Of a stretch of 64,000 nt of DNA, positions 1 to 9,242 are shown in pieces; the first letter of the stretch is position 1, and each line of letters starts with the position of its first letter. Both the position numbers and the translations under genes were made by a program. Source of the stretch: Pedobacter sp. SYP-B3415 (GTDB lineage Bacteria > Bacteroidota > Bacteroidia > Sphingobacteriales > Sphingobacteriaceae). Under the pieces are notes generated by a model, which saw nothing but the letters and a program-made list of their open reading frames with translations, made no database searches and was not told the DNA's origin. The DNA lies in NCBI RefSeq assembly GCF_004138205.1, contig NZ_RXNQ01000031.1, positions 277,487 through 341,486 of the forward strand, read 5' to 3'.

Positions 1-943
1 GAAAATTATCGTACGGACTGCCATAAACGCCCATGATTGATACAGTACCCATTCTGCGCACCGCGCGGAAACAGGTTTCAAGCACTTTCATGCTCCCTTT
101 CTCGAAGTTTACAGTCGCTTTTACCTTGTCCATAAAGGTCCGGTCCGGTTCAAAGCCCACCGCATCAACACAGACATCAGCTCCTCTTCCACCCGTCATG
201 TCGCGAATTGCTTCGACGACATCGACCTCGTTGGGGTTGAGAATATCAACCTGGTTAACCTGCTGTGCTTTTTTTAAACGGTATTCAAGCGGATCGATAG
301 CAATAACCCGGCTCGCGCCATTGATCCAGGCCGCTTTCTGAGCCATAAGGCCAACCGGACCCGAACCGAAGATTGCAACTACTTCTCCGCCTTTTAACTG
401 TGCCCAGTCAATGGCCGACCATCCGGTAGGAAAAATATCGGTCAGAAAAAGCGCCTGCTCATCGCTGATGGTTTCAGGAATAACCCGCGGACTGATGTCG
501 CCGTACGGCACACGCACATATTCCGCCTGACCGCCTGAGTAGCCGCCATACAGGTCTGTATATCCGAACAAGGCCGCGCCTTTTTCATCCATCAGCCCGC
601 CATCCGGCCCGTAATGTTTATAATTGGAATTTTCGCACGCAGGCGAGGCACCATGCTGACAGAAAAAACACTGGCCGCAGGCAATCGGAAACGGAACAAC
701 AACCCGGTCGCCAATGTTGAGATTAGTCACAGCTGTTCCTTTTTCGACAACGACGCCCATAAACTCATGTCCCATAATCATGTCTGACTTTTGTGGAACC
801 GCACCACTTAGAATATGCAGATCTGAACCGCATATAGCGGTAGAGGTCACTTTCAAAATAACATCTCTCGGGTCTTCAATTCTGGGATCTTCGACGGTAT
901 CATAGCTGATATGACCCGGTTTATGGAACACGGCTGCTTTCAT
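1..943 (-). CDS. Zinc-dependent alcohol dehydrogenase (formaldehyde dehydrogenase-like), 3' end outside window
   Basis: Medium-chain zinc alcohol dehydrogenase, incomplete: it starts with ATG at 943 and runs off the left edge after about 314 codons. The catalytic zinc signature CGSDLH lies near residue 38, GHEF follows near residue 60, and the four-cysteine structural zinc loop (CGQCFFC, then C) near residues 90-105. A Rossmann glycine motif (GSGPVGLMA) is in the second half. The family oxidises alcohols or aldehydes with NAD(P) in the cytosol; this subgroup resembles glutathione-independent formaldehyde dehydrogenases. The substrate cannot be read from the sequence. A paralogue with the same architecture lies at 35021-36166. 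Confidence 0.9.
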   Translation of the reverse strand, partial: MKAAVFHKPGHISYDTVEDPRIEDPRDVILKVTSTAICGSDLHILSGAVPQKSDMIMGHEFMGVVVEKGTAVTNLNIGDRVVVPFPIACGQCFFCQHGASPACENSNYKHYGPDGGLMDEKGAALFGYTDLYGGYSGGQAEYVRVPYGDISPRVIPETISDEQALFLTDIFPTGWSAIDWAQLKGGEVVAIFGSGPVGLMAQKAAWINGASRVIAIDPLEYRLKKAQQVNQVDILNPNEVDVVEAIRDMTGGRGADVCVDAVGFEPDRTFMDKVKATVNFEKGSMKVLETCFRAVRRMGTVSIMGVYGSPYDNF

Positions 944-1055
944 AGGTTTTGTTTTTTTTGCTGGCGATTAATTGTCCATTTGTTGAACAGGGCCGGCCAT
1001 ATGAAGTTTTCCAAAAAGCAAAAAATTGTATTCCTGATGGGCCTGAACGCTTGTC

Positions 1056-1613
1056 TCAGACCAGCAAAGGTTCGAGCATTTTCCAGACAGCAGCTGCGAT
1101 TACCTTATAGCCTGATGCGTTTGGATGCATCCCGTCTGGCAGGTTCAGTTCGCGGTGGCCAACAACATCATGCAACAAAAAAGGAAGAAGTGCCGTTTTT
1201 TTCTCATCTGATACGCCCCGGTAAATATCCCTGAACCCGCCGGCCAGGCCGGCCGGCACCCAGGGCGGCAGTTCCATTCCCAGCAGAAGCGTCTTTACAG
1301 CCGCATTGCGGTCTTGAACCTGCGCTATGATTTCGCCCAGGTTACGTTTTGTATCCTGCGGTGCATAACCCCTTATCATGTCATTTGCACCTAAACCAAG
1401 TACAAAAACATCAACCGGTTTATCAAGATACCGGGGCAGACGCGCTAAACCGGAACCCGTTGTATCGCCGCTCAGCCCTGCATTTGTTATAGTCCAGTCG
1501 TAGCCCTTACGCGCCAGTTCTGCCTTAATCAGCGCCGGAAATGACTGTTGTGCCGCATTGGTCAGACCGTAGCCCGCCGTCAGGCTGTCGCCAAAAAATA
1601 ATATATGTTTCAC
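1056..1613 (-). CDS. SGNH/GDSL-type esterase (TesA/arylesterase-like)
   Basis: SGNH hydrolase of 185 aa if started at the GTG at 1613, which places the protein start just before the first strand and the nucleophile motif FFGDSLTAGYG. An ATG at 1652 would add 13 residues with no family resemblance. Block III appears as GANDM (about residue 80) and the catalytic Asp-His block V as DGMHPN near the C terminus. Members cleave acyl or aryl esters and are often called acyl-CoA thioesterase I or arylesterase. I see no signal peptide in the short form, so it is probably cytosolic. It is co-oriented with ligD, whose stop lies about 50 bases upstream. Confidence 0.85.
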   Translation of the reverse strand: MKHILFFGDSLTAGYGLTNAAQQSFPALIKAELARKGYDWTITNAGLSGDTTGSGLARLPRYLDKPVDVFVLGLGANDMIRGYAPQDTKRNLGEIIAQVQDRNAAVKTLLLGMELPPWVPAGLAGGFRDIYRGVSDEKKTALLPFLLHDVVGHRELNLPDGMHPNASGYKVIAAAVWKMLEPLLV

Positions 1614-1664
1614 TGCTCTGATCTTAATTGTGTAGCCGACTCGCGTATACAAGAAAAGCCGGTA

Positions 1665-4415
1665 TTATTCTTCATTTTCGGCAGCGGCTGCTGCCTGATG
1701 TTTGCTGATCACTTTGCGCAGGTCTATTCCTTTGCCCAGCACGGGTTTGAAGAGGTCCCCCTCACTCCGCATCCGTTCTATCGCATTCTTGATGGTAAAA
1801 TCTTTCATCTTCAGTCCCTTTTTAACTTCATCCCAATGCAGGGGCATAGACACAGTTGCACCTGGTTTTGGCCTGACCACGTACGGGGCAGCAATGGTGG
1901 CATGCGGGCGGTTTTGCAAAAAGTCAATATACATTTTCCCGTTACGATCACGTATGGCCCGCTCGATGCTGGTATATTCCGGAAGCTCACGGTGCACCAG
2001 ACGTGCAATGACACGCGCAAACTCTTTCGATTGCTCATAGGTATACTTTCCGCCAAGCGGGATGTAAATATGCAACCCGGTTGAACCGCTCGTCTTGGGA
2101 TAAGATGGTACGCCCATATCTTCAAGAATGTCATGCGTAACCCGCGCAGCTTCCACAACCTGGTCGAATGTGTTTTTATCAGGGTCAAAATCGATCATAC
2201 ACCATGTAGGATGATCCGGTTTTTTGACCGTGCTGCTCCAGGGATTCAACTCAATACAGCCCTGATTGATCATAAATAAAAGGGTCGCCTCGTCGTTCGC
2301 AATCAGGTATTCCTTATCCTCGTTATCTGCATCGCTGTGATACGCATAGGTAGACATCCACGAGGGTACCTTGCCTTTTACGTTTTTCTGATAAAAACTT
2401 TTGCCATCTATACCATTCGGAAAACGGTTCATAGACTGAGGGCGGTCTTTCAGATAAGGCAGGATAAACGGCGCCGCCTGGTAATAATAATTCAGCAGAT
2501 CACCTTTGGTGTATTTCTCAACAGGCCAGAACACCTTTTTTATGTTGCTGAATTTGAGTTCGTGCCCATTCACTTTTTTTACCTGAGTAGCCTCGCTGGG
2601 GTTCAGCAGCGTCTTGCGGCTCTTCTTTGGCCCGGGCTTCACATAGGTCTCAAGATTGCGGTCTTCGCTTATCACTGTTTTGGTATCGGCTTCGGTTTCA
2701 AGTACAACATCCTGGGCCCGCTTATCCGTCCGCATACCTTCAAACGAAGGGTGCCTCATGACCCCATCGCTGGTCATTTCGGCAAAACTCACCTCGCAGA
2801 TCAGTTCCGGTTTCAGCCAGGTTACGGTCGCCCTTGGCGGATTCGGCCGAAAGCGGCTGGGTTTATTTACGTCCGGTTCCACCGAAAAGGGCGGTTTATC
2901 TGTTTGTAAAGGCAGAAACTGTTCAAGCATATCTTTCTGGGTCTTAACAGAAAAACCGGTACCGATCTTACCTGTATACACAAACGATTTGCCTTCAAAG
3001 ACACCCACAAGCAGCGAGCTGAAGGGCTTTTTTGTGTTCTCATTCCGCGTGAACCCACCTATAACAACTTCCTGACGCTTATTGGCTTTGATCTTCAGCC
3101 AGTCTCTGGTCCGGTCGCCCATATGGTATGCGCTGTCGCGCCGTTTTGCCATGATACCTTCAAGACCCATTTTTTTGGCCGCTTCAAGAAATTCTATTCC
3201 CGAAGTCTCAAAATCACGGCTGATCTGGATAAGTGAGTTGGCGGGAGCGATTTCATTGAGAATCGCCTTTCTGGTGACCAGAGGAAGCGACCGCAAATCA
3301 TGTCCTTTGTACCATAACACATCAAACAGGTAATATAGCAGGCTGCCATCGGCTTCACTTCTCCAATTCTGCAACGCGCCGAAATTTGCCTTACCATCTT
3401 CACCCACTACAACGATCTCGCCATCAACAATCACATCCTCATTCCAGTCCTTCATGGCTTCGTAAACGGGATAAAACTTTTCATTAAACGATTTATCGTT
3501 ACGACTCTTCACTTCAAGCTGCCTGCCCTTTTTAAAAGCGACTGCGCGGTAGCCGTCCCATTTTACTTCATATAACCATCCTGCATCATCAAACGCCGCG
3601 TTTACCAGGGTGGCCAGCATTGGCGAGACTTTTGTATAGAAGGCTTGTTTTACACTGTCCTTTAACAGGCTTTTAAGATTGTTACCTGCAGCCGGCGCAG
3701 ACTTACTTTGTTTTTCGACAGCATCGACCAGCTTTTTCTCCGCCGCAGGCAGTTGGGCAGTTTTTTCTTCCAATGCCTGGCTTACATCGTCTGCCGGCTC
3801 AGATGCCGGGCTGTCCGCGCTCCCGCCAGGCTGACCTGCTGCCCTGGTAATCTGATCCATGGTTTTGCCTGATAACACCGACTTGTCCTTTGCTGTAATA
3901 TCGGCGGTGTTAGCGTAGCGGTCTTTTATCTTCATCAGCAGCCAGGCATTTTCGCCCCTGCCTTTCGCCTTAACAAGCGCAAATTCGCCTTTAAGTTTTT
4001 TTCCCTTCAGTACAAATTTCAGTTTGCCCGCATGCAGCTGATGCAGCAGGTTTTTCTGCATTTGCTCAAGGTCGGTATCTGCATCTTCAGCGGGCTGGTA
4101 AGTACCTTCATCCCAAACCATGACCGTACCCCCGCCATACTCACCTTTGGGAATGGTTCCTTCAAATGTGCGGTAATCGTATGGATGATCCTCTACCATC
4201 ATGGCCAGCCTTTTTACCTCAGGATCTGTTGATGGGCCTTTCGGTACCGCCCAACTTTTCAGCAGTCCGCGCATTTCCAGCCGGAAATCATAGTGAAGGT
4301 GCGACGCTGCATGCTTTTGAACAACAAAACGAAGTTCCTGTCCATCCGGCGTGCCCCCAAAAGGTTCAGCAGTTTTTTCTTTAGACCGTTTGGCAACATA
4401 TTCTTTTAGTCCCAT
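1665..4415 (-). CDS. ligD: DNA ligase D (phosphoesterase-ligase-polymerase)
   Basis: Three-domain ATP-dependent DNA ligase of bacterial non-homologous end joining, 916 aa from the ATG at 4415. The order is a 3'-phosphoesterase domain (about residues 30-160, HLHYDFRLE), a low-complexity Ala/Pro/Lys linker (190-250), the ligase domain with adenylated lysine K285 in KWDG (255-580), and the primase-polymerase domain (615-905) with metal ligands in DFDP and YIDFL. The upstream ATG at 4481 adds 22 residues that do not resemble the family and lies in a dyad, so 4415 is preferred. LigD normally works with Ku at double-strand breaks, but no ku gene is in this window. All catalytic motifs look intact. 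Confidence 0.95.
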   Translation of the reverse strand: MGLKEYVAKRSKEKTAEPFGGTPDGQELRFVVQKHAASHLHYDFRLEMRGLLKSWAVPKGPSTDPEVKRLAMMVEDHPYDYRTFEGTIPKGEYGGGTVMVWDEGTYQPAEDADTDLEQMQKNLLHQLHAGKLKFVLKGKKLKGEFALVKAKGRGENAWLLMKIKDRYANTADITAKDKSVLSGKTMDQITRAAGQPGGSADSPASEPADDVSQALEEKTAQLPAAEKKLVDAVEKQSKSAPAAGNNLKSLLKDSVKQAFYTKVSPMLATLVNAAFDDAGWLYEVKWDGYRAVAFKKGRQLEVKSRNDKSFNEKFYPVYEAMKDWNEDVIVDGEIVVVGEDGKANFGALQNWRSEADGSLLYYLFDVLWYKGHDLRSLPLVTRKAILNEIAPANSLIQISRDFETSGIEFLEAAKKMGLEGIMAKRRDSAYHMGDRTRDWLKIKANKRQEVVIGGFTRNENTKKPFSSLLVGVFEGKSFVYTGKIGTGFSVKTQKDMLEQFLPLQTDKPPFSVEPDVNKPSRFRPNPPRATVTWLKPELICEVSFAEMTSDGVMRHPSFEGMRTDKRAQDVVLETEADTKTVISEDRNLETYVKPGPKKSRKTLLNPSEATQVKKVNGHELKFSNIKKVFWPVEKYTKGDLLNYYYQAAPFILPYLKDRPQSMNRFPNGIDGKSFYQKNVKGKVPSWMSTYAYHSDADNEDKEYLIANDEATLLFMINQGCIELNPWSSTVKKPDHPTWCMIDFDPDKNTFDQVVEAARVTHDILEDMGVPSYPKTSGSTGLHIYIPLGGKYTYEQSKEFARVIARLVHRELPEYTSIERAIRDRNGKMYIDFLQNRPHATIAAPYVVRPKPGATVSMPLHWDEVKKGLKMKDFTIKNAIERMRSEGDLFKPVLGKGIDLRKVISKHQAAAAAENEE

Positions 4416-4467
4416 GTATGCAGGTTTAGTTTTTGAAAGAACACGGCATGAAGGGGAAAAGTTTATT

Positions 4468-4486
4468 TGACCATGTCCCATGGTCA
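4468..4486. promoter_or_regulatory. Palindrome upstream of ligD, possible operator
   Basis: A perfect 8-bp inverted repeat, TGACCATG-TCC-CATGGTCA, lies 52 bases upstream of the ligD start and about 100 bases before the divergent gene at 4585. Its size and position suit a dimeric regulator's operator. The identity of any regulator is unknown. Confidence 0.4.
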
Positions 4487-4584
4487 GGCCCTAAACATTC
4501 CGTTGCCACGCTGGTTATAAAGAAAGTCAGCCTGGCCTGGTGCAGGGCTGTTTAGATGCTGTTAAAACGATAAAGAGAGAACCT

Positions 4585-5235
4585 ATGAAAATAAGCGACA
4601 ACAATGCGAACAGCGGTCCCGGGTCTGAACACGTTCCGGGGCAAAAGAAAGGCGCCCAGATGGATGCTGTAGAACGGATCACGCTACCGAATACCGAGGC
4701 CGCAGAGGCTTTTTACCAGCTGGTACGACGCCGGTTACTCGATATAGACCGCTGGGGCGAAATGTCAAAACTCCCGATGTCAGCCTTCAAACTTTTTGAC
4801 TATGCCGGCCGCCCGGCGGAGCGGCAGCCGGCTGATGGCGACTTTATCCGGATCGACATACCTGGTCCCGGCACCCGTACCGGCGAAGGTTATGACTGGG
4901 TTATTGTTGAGGAGGTACGGGAAGACAAGGATGAAAACACCGAGGTTACAACCCTGCGTGTGCGGCCATCCGGACATCCCCTTGGTGATAGCGAAAACAC
5001 AGCACATTTCCTGAAAGATACCGCCACATCAACGTTCCAGGTCAAACGGATTGGAAACGAGGTAACTGCAGAAGAACACGGCCGTAACGAGCAGGCTAAC
5101 CTGGAGACCGGCAATATGCTTGATAATATCAGAAATGCATTTGTTGGCTTCGGCGCAAAACTTGGATTCTCTTACCCGCAGTGGAAAAGTCTCGTTGCCG
5201 GACTTCTGGATACGGCCGGCGATAAAGAAGCATAA
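4585..5235 (+). CDS. Conserved hypothetical protein, divergent from ligD
   Basis: A 216-residue soluble protein from the ATG at 4585, which follows a purine-rich AAGAGAGAA stretch; an in-frame ATG at 4540 is less likely. The first 25 residues are polar and probably disordered. The middle (about 30-160) looks folded and alternates charged and hydrophobic residues (VIVEEVREDKDE, RVRPSGHPLG). The C-terminal 40 residues look helical. There is no signal peptide or membrane segment. I do not recognise a functional domain. It is divergent from ligD, so the two may share a control region, and it is followed by a strong terminator. Confidence 0.8.
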   Translation: MKISDNNANSGPGSEHVPGQKKGAQMDAVERITLPNTEAAEAFYQLVRRRLLDIDRWGEMSKLPMSAFKLFDYAGRPAERQPADGDFIRIDIPGPGTRTGEGYDWVIVEEVREDKDENTEVTTLRVRPSGHPLGDSENTAHFLKDTATSTFQVKRIGNEVTAEEHGRNEQANLETGNMLDNIRNAFVGFGAKLGFSYPQWKSLVAGLLDTAGDKEA

Positions 5236-5252
5236 GAACGAAGTTCAAAAGA

Positions 5253-5290
5253 AACGGGCGGGGCGGTTGATTGCTCCCGCCCGTTTTTTT
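5253..5290 (+). terminator. Rho-independent terminator
   Basis: The stem AACGGGCGGG pairs with CCCGCCCGTT and is followed by seven T residues. It ends the gene at 4585-5235. Its T-tract reaches the stop codon of the convergent glgX. Confidence 0.85.
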
Positions 5291-7421
5291 ATGCGCCGGG
5301 CCTGAAGACCAGAACGCTGTGCGGCGGACAGGAAAATTCCTCCTGAAAAGCAAGGCCAGCCTGCTCTTCAGGGGTAAGACTGGCAAATGCAAGCGTCCAG
5401 TTTCTGCGGTATGGCCGCTTGGGGAACGTGATCTGAACCGCCTCATGTGAAGCATTAAAAATCAGAAACAGTTCTGATGAGCCCGCGGGCTGGTCAAGAC
5501 TGGTGGGGCTGAGAAAAATGCATAATGTCTTCCGACCATGCTCATGCCAGTCTTTTGTTTTCATTTCTGAGCCGGCCGGCGAGAACCATGCAATCTTTTT
5601 AACGGGACTACCCGGTGCGCGGTCGCCCATAACCCAGGTGTCCTGTCTAAGCAAAGGGTTATCCCGCCTGAACGCCAGCAGCGCTTTCGTGAAAGCAAAG
5701 AGGTCATGATCACGGGCTGTCCAGCTTAGCCAGGAAATTTCATTGTCCTGGCAATACACATTGTTGTTTCCATGCTGCGTTTTTCCGCATTCTGCGCCGG
5801 CCGTCATCATCGGAACGCCTTGTGAAAGCAGCAAACCGCACAAAAAATTACGCTGCTGCCGGCGGCGCAGGTTGAGCACGGCTTCTTCAGTTGTTTCACC
5901 CTCTTCACCGCAATTCCATGAAAGGTTTTCGCTTTCACCATCCTGGTTATCCTCGCCATTCGCTTCATTGTGTTTTTCGTTGTAACTGACAAGGTCATAC
6001 AAACTGAAGCCGTCATGCGCAGTAATAAAATTTATACTTGCCGTCGGCAGGCGCGAGTCGGCCTGATAAAGGTCGGGGCTACCGAGAAAACGGCAGGACA
6101 TTTCCGCAAGCGTACCTTCATCCCCGCGCCAGAACCGGCGCCAAAGATCTCTGAACATGCCATTCCACTCGCTCCAGCCAGGGGGAAATTTACCCACCTG
6201 GTAGCCGCCCTCCCCCACATCCCAGGGTTCAGCAATGAGTTTCACCTGCGAAATGAGGGGATCCTGGTGAATAATATCAAAGAAGGCACTCAGCCGGTTT
6301 ACATCATGAAGTTCGCGGGCAAGTGTCGATGCGAGATCAAACCTGAAGCCATCTACATGCATTTCAGATATCCAGTAGCGGAGGCTATCCATGATCAGGC
6401 GCAGTACATTGGGAAGCCTGGTATTCAGCGTATTACCTGTACCGGTATAATCCCGGTAGTACCGGGGGAGGTCTGGCTCCAGACGATAATATTCAGCATT
6501 GTCAATACCGCGGAAACAAAGCGTGGGACCCATCTGGTTACCCTCGCCCGTATGATTATATACCACATCGAGTATCACCTCGATACCTGCTTCGTGCAGG
6601 CTGCGAACCATCTCCTTGAATTCTGCAACTTCGGTTCCCGGCTCCTTGCCCGCTGCATAACGTCTTTCAGGCGCAAAAAAACCGATCGTGTTGTAGCCCC
6701 AGTAATTACTCAGGCCTTTTTCATGCAGATGATGATCAGATACAAAGGTATGCACCGGCAACAGTTCTATCGTTGTGATCCCAAGTTCTTTCAAATAAGC
6801 GATCATAACCGGATGGCCTATTGCAGCGTATGTTCCGCGCAGTTCCTCAGGAATATCCGGGTGAAGCATGGTCAGTCCCTTCACATGTGCTTCATAGATA
6901 ACGGACCGCTCGGGCGGTATACGCGGCAGATGGTCGTCCCGCCAGTCAAACGATGGATCGACGACGACACTCTTTGGCATAAATGCCGCGCTGTCTTTGT
7001 CAGAAAAGGTCAGGTCTGCCTCCTCATGACCCATCTGGTAACCAAACAGCGCTTCATCCCAGCGCAGATCGCCGTAGGTAGACTTTGCATAGGGATCGAG
7101 CAAAAGTTTGTTAACGTTGTAGCGCTCACCCAACTCCGGCTGATAAGGCCCCTCTGCACGAAAACCGTATAACTGCCCGGGCCTGAGGCCGGGAAAGTAA
7201 CCATGCCAGACGCCGTGCGTAAACTTCTTCAGCGGTACACGGATCTGCTCGGTATCCGGGTCGGCGGTATCAAACAGACAAAGCCAGACTATGCTTGCGT
7301 TTTGGGCATAGATGGAAAAGTTGACACCGGCACCGTCCCACGTGGCCCCCAGTGGGTATTCAGATCCAGGTAACTGTTCTAGCTCGTACAGATCTGTGGC
7401 AGGCGTGTATTCCTCATGCAT
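5289..7421 (-). CDS. glgX: Glycogen debranching enzyme GlgX (GH13 isoamylase family)
   Basis: A 710-residue GH13 isoamylase/GlgX-type enzyme, which hydrolyses alpha-1,6 branches in glycogen or limit dextrins. It has an N-terminal CBM48-like beta domain (about 15-110), then the (beta/alpha)8 barrel with the region DVVYNHTGEG, nucleophile Asp in GFRFDLAS, acid Glu in IAEPWD and transition-state Asp in TAHDGFS, and a C-terminal beta domain. Length and motifs are typical. The small gene at 7425-7712 ends only 3 bases before its ATG, so the two are probably co-transcribed. No other glycogen genes are nearby. Together with the TreS-like lipoprotein at 28082 it suggests storage-glucan or trehalose metabolism. 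Confidence 0.95.
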   Translation of the reverse strand: MHEEYTPATDLYELEQLPGSEYPLGATWDGAGVNFSIYAQNASIVWLCLFDTADPDTEQIRVPLKKFTHGVWHGYFPGLRPGQLYGFRAEGPYQPELGERYNVNKLLLDPYAKSTYGDLRWDEALFGYQMGHEEADLTFSDKDSAAFMPKSVVVDPSFDWRDDHLPRIPPERSVIYEAHVKGLTMLHPDIPEELRGTYAAIGHPVMIAYLKELGITTIELLPVHTFVSDHHLHEKGLSNYWGYNTIGFFAPERRYAAGKEPGTEVAEFKEMVRSLHEAGIEVILDVVYNHTGEGNQMGPTLCFRGIDNAEYYRLEPDLPRYYRDYTGTGNTLNTRLPNVLRLIMDSLRYWISEMHVDGFRFDLASTLARELHDVNRLSAFFDIIHQDPLISQVKLIAEPWDVGEGGYQVGKFPPGWSEWNGMFRDLWRRFWRGDEGTLAEMSCRFLGSPDLYQADSRLPTASINFITAHDGFSLYDLVSYNEKHNEANGEDNQDGESENLSWNCGEEGETTEEAVLNLRRRQQRNFLCGLLLSQGVPMMTAGAECGKTQHGNNNVYCQDNEISWLSWTARDHDLFAFTKALLAFRRDNPLLRQDTWVMGDRAPGSPVKKIAWFSPAGSEMKTKDWHEHGRKTLCIFLSPTSLDQPAGSSELFLIFNASHEAVQITFPKRPYRRNWTLAFASLTPEEQAGLAFQEEFSCPPHSVLVFRPGA

Positions 7422-7424
7422 AAG

Positions 7425-7712
7425 TTAATGTTCTATGGTTTGCAGGTGTATATCAATTTCTTGTCCGATAGCTGCGATTACTTCATCGCTGACCAAAAAG
7501 GGCGGATTTTCAGGAAAAGCATCAGGGTCATAAAGCGGAAGATCGCCCAGGTCTGTAGAAGCAAGCGATGCCTTTTCCCAGGCGTTTTCACCCTGCCTGA
7601 CCAGGGCCGCAATTCTTCCATAATAGATTACCTGAAAGCCACCCTCCACAGGAAGAATGGTTAGCGTTATTTGCTCCTGGTCATAAGGAATATGAATATT
7701 GAATGCGTCCAT
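7425..7712 (-). CDS. Small conserved hypothetical protein upstream of glgX
   Basis: A 95-residue acidic, soluble protein with alternating hydrophobic residues suggesting a small beta-rich fold (about 1-45), followed by an Asp/Pro-rich loop and a C-terminal helix. There is no signal peptide, membrane segment or recognisable catalytic motif. It lies 3 bases upstream of glgX in the same direction and is very likely in its operon. The function is unknown. Confidence 0.75.
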   Translation of the reverse strand: MDAFNIHIPYDQEQITLTILPVEGGFQVIYYGRIAALVRQGENAWEKASLASTDLGDLPLYDPDAFPENPPFLVSDEVIAAIGQEIDIHLQTIEH

Positions 7713-7769
7713 TTAAATCAAGGATAAATTGTTATAAAAATTTGAGTCAGTGTATGCAGGAAGGGCCGG

Positions 7770-8447
7770 TTACCACTCAATCTTTGTGATTCCGGGCAAT
7801 TTGGATATTTGCCCGCCTGCCTGCACCAGTTTCTCCGGAGACGAAAATTTGCCCAGGGTAATTTGCAGGTGATCAGGCGCGCCGCTGCCGGGTACAAGAC
7901 TTATCTTGTTTATCACCAGCCCGGCTTCATTTAGTACCTGGCGAATCTCGTCCAGCAGTGATTCGCGGTTTTCTGTTTCGATAGACAACACGGTTTGCGC
8001 ACGTTTGCCAAAAAACCGTTTCTCCACCCAGCTAACGCCGACCAGGATAAAAAGAAACAAAATGGTGGCTGAGACAGCGGCAATGAAGAGGCCACCGCCG
8101 CAGGCAAGGCCGATTGCGCTCACGCCCCATAAACCGGCGGCCGTAGTTAAGCCCTTAATGATTTGCTGTTTAAAGAATAAAATAGTTCCGGCGCCTAAAA
8201 AGCCAACCCCGCTGATTACCTGAGCGGCAACACGCGACGGATCAAGTTCAATACCCTCGTAAACAATTACATCGGCAAAACCATAGGCTGAGACGATCAT
8301 AGCCAGCGAGGCACCAAGGCAGACCAATGCATGGGTGCGGAGGCCGGCTGCCCACTCTCTTCTCTCCCTTTCAAGACCGACCACCGCTCCGAGCAGCACT
8401 GCCAATCCCAACCGGCACAAAAGGTCGGAAAAAGACAATACCGGCAT
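7770..8447 (-). CDS. MgtC/SapB family membrane protein
   Basis: A 225-residue inner-membrane protein of the MgtC/SapB family. Motifs include GLERERREWAAGLRTHALVCLGA near residues 25-48 (split here only for recognition: GLERERRE, then GLRTHALV) and GVGFLGAG near residue 95. About four to five membrane helices occupy residues 1-140, and a C-terminal cytosolic ACT-like domain covers 145-225. Family members are tied to growth at low magnesium or acid pH, and in some bacteria to control of F-type ATPase. The acidic-protein gene at 8453-8812 ends 5 bases upstream, so the two probably form an operon. Confidence 0.9.
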   Translation of the reverse strand: MPVLSFSDLLCRLGLAVLLGAVVGLERERREWAAGLRTHALVCLGASLAMIVSAYGFADVIVYEGIELDPSRVAAQVISGVGFLGAGTILFFKQQIIKGLTTAAGLWGVSAIGLACGGGLFIAAVSATILFLFILVGVSWVEKRFFGKRAQTVLSIETENRESLLDEIRQVLNEAGLVINKISLVPGSGAPDHLQITLGKFSSPEKLVQAGGQISKLPGITKIEW

Positions 8448-8452
8448 ATGCT

Positions 8453-8812
8453 TTATTTTTCTTCCAGATCGTCGTCCTCGTCTTCCAGATAGGTATCATC
8501 TGACAGGTCTTCGTCGTCGATCTCTTCGGCTTCATCAAATGTTTCATCGCCTCCGCCCGCGACATCTTCGTCTGTGAGCCCGTCACCGTCATCTGCGATC
8601 TCTTCGTCCAGCCGGGTACCCTCGCCATCCGCATACTGGATCTCGCCGGGTGTATATTCATTTTCTTCGGCATTCTGGCCATCCGGGCTGTCAAATTCGT
8701 CACCTTCAGATGCTGAGTCTGTGTGTTTTTCGTCGGCAGGCGCCCGGCCTACCTGAAACTGTTCCAGGTTTGGAATCTCCTCTTCCGGATTTTGTTGTGA
8801 TTCGTTTTGCAT
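8453..8812 (-). CDS. Highly acidic, probably disordered small protein
   Basis: 119 residues, over a third Asp or Glu, with almost no aromatic or basic residues after the first 30. The C-terminal third is nearly pure acid (DEDLSDD, EDEDDDLEEK). There is no signal peptide. The composition predicts an intrinsically disordered polyanion. It lies 5 bases upstream of the MgtC-family gene in the same direction. It belongs to a set of short hydrophilic proteins spread through this window (9243, 20152, 37494, 38095, 38397, 38710, 59053). The function is unknown; charge buffering, cation binding or stress protection would fit. Confidence 0.7.
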   Translation of the reverse strand: MQNESQQNPEEEIPNLEQFQVGRAPADEKHTDSASEGDEFDSPDGQNAEENEYTPGEIQYADGEGTRLDEEIADDGDGLTDEDVAGGGDETFDEAEEIDDEDLSDDTYLEDEDDDLEEK

Positions 8813-9117
8813 ATGTTTTTTATGGTTGATTTAAGATGCCCCGGTTTACGTTGCAAGAACTTGCCTTTAACAGGGTGCTTACAAACAACCGTTCTGACCG
8901 GTAATTGTTCTGCATGGTTTCTGTTCAGGTATTTTTACGGAGAGCCGTTTCCCGGATACATTAATTGAGGGTTGGTGCTAAAGTGCCGATGCCGGACCGG
9001 TCTGCAGCACCGTACCGGGCGTAGTTGCCGCAACATCGGGCATGCGATTACGCCTTTGAGAATTAAGCAAAACTTGTTCTGAAACTTCATGTTACCGGGA
9101 TAAGAAAAACATAAATT
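8813..9117. other. Intergenic region between divergent small genes
   Basis: About 305 bases with no convincing gene. It must contain divergent promoters for the acidic protein/MgtC pair and for the small genes at 9118. The only item of note is TTAACAGGGTG at 8867-8877, which recurs before the disordered-protein gene at 20152-20418. I see no other structure. Confidence 0.5.
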
Positions 9118-9231
9118 ATGATCGTTCCCCTGGTATTTGGCATCGTCTTTTTAATCGCAGTAGTTGTTCTCTACTTTGTATGGAAAAACAAGAAAAAGCG
9201 GTCTCAGAACACGACAACATCGAACAAATAA
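9118..9231 (+). CDS. 37-residue single-pass membrane miniprotein
   Basis: An ORF of 37 codons starting at ATG 9118. Residues 2-21 are a continuous hydrophobic segment (IVPLVFGIVFLIAVVVLYF) followed at once by a basic cluster (KNKKKR) and a short polar tail. This is the topology of a small N-out/C-in membrane protein. It lies 11 bases before the disordered protein at 9243, so co-expression is likely. No family is recognised. Support rests on the clean hydrophobic/positive-inside pattern and the gene order. Confidence 0.55.
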   Translation: MIVPLVFGIVFLIAVVVLYFVWKNKKKRSQNTTTSNK

Positions 9232-9242
9232 ATCTAAACAGT

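Noticed and set aside
5970..7172. Long 400-codon open frame on the plus strand
   Set aside because: It lies antisense within glgX, which has complete family motifs in its own frame.
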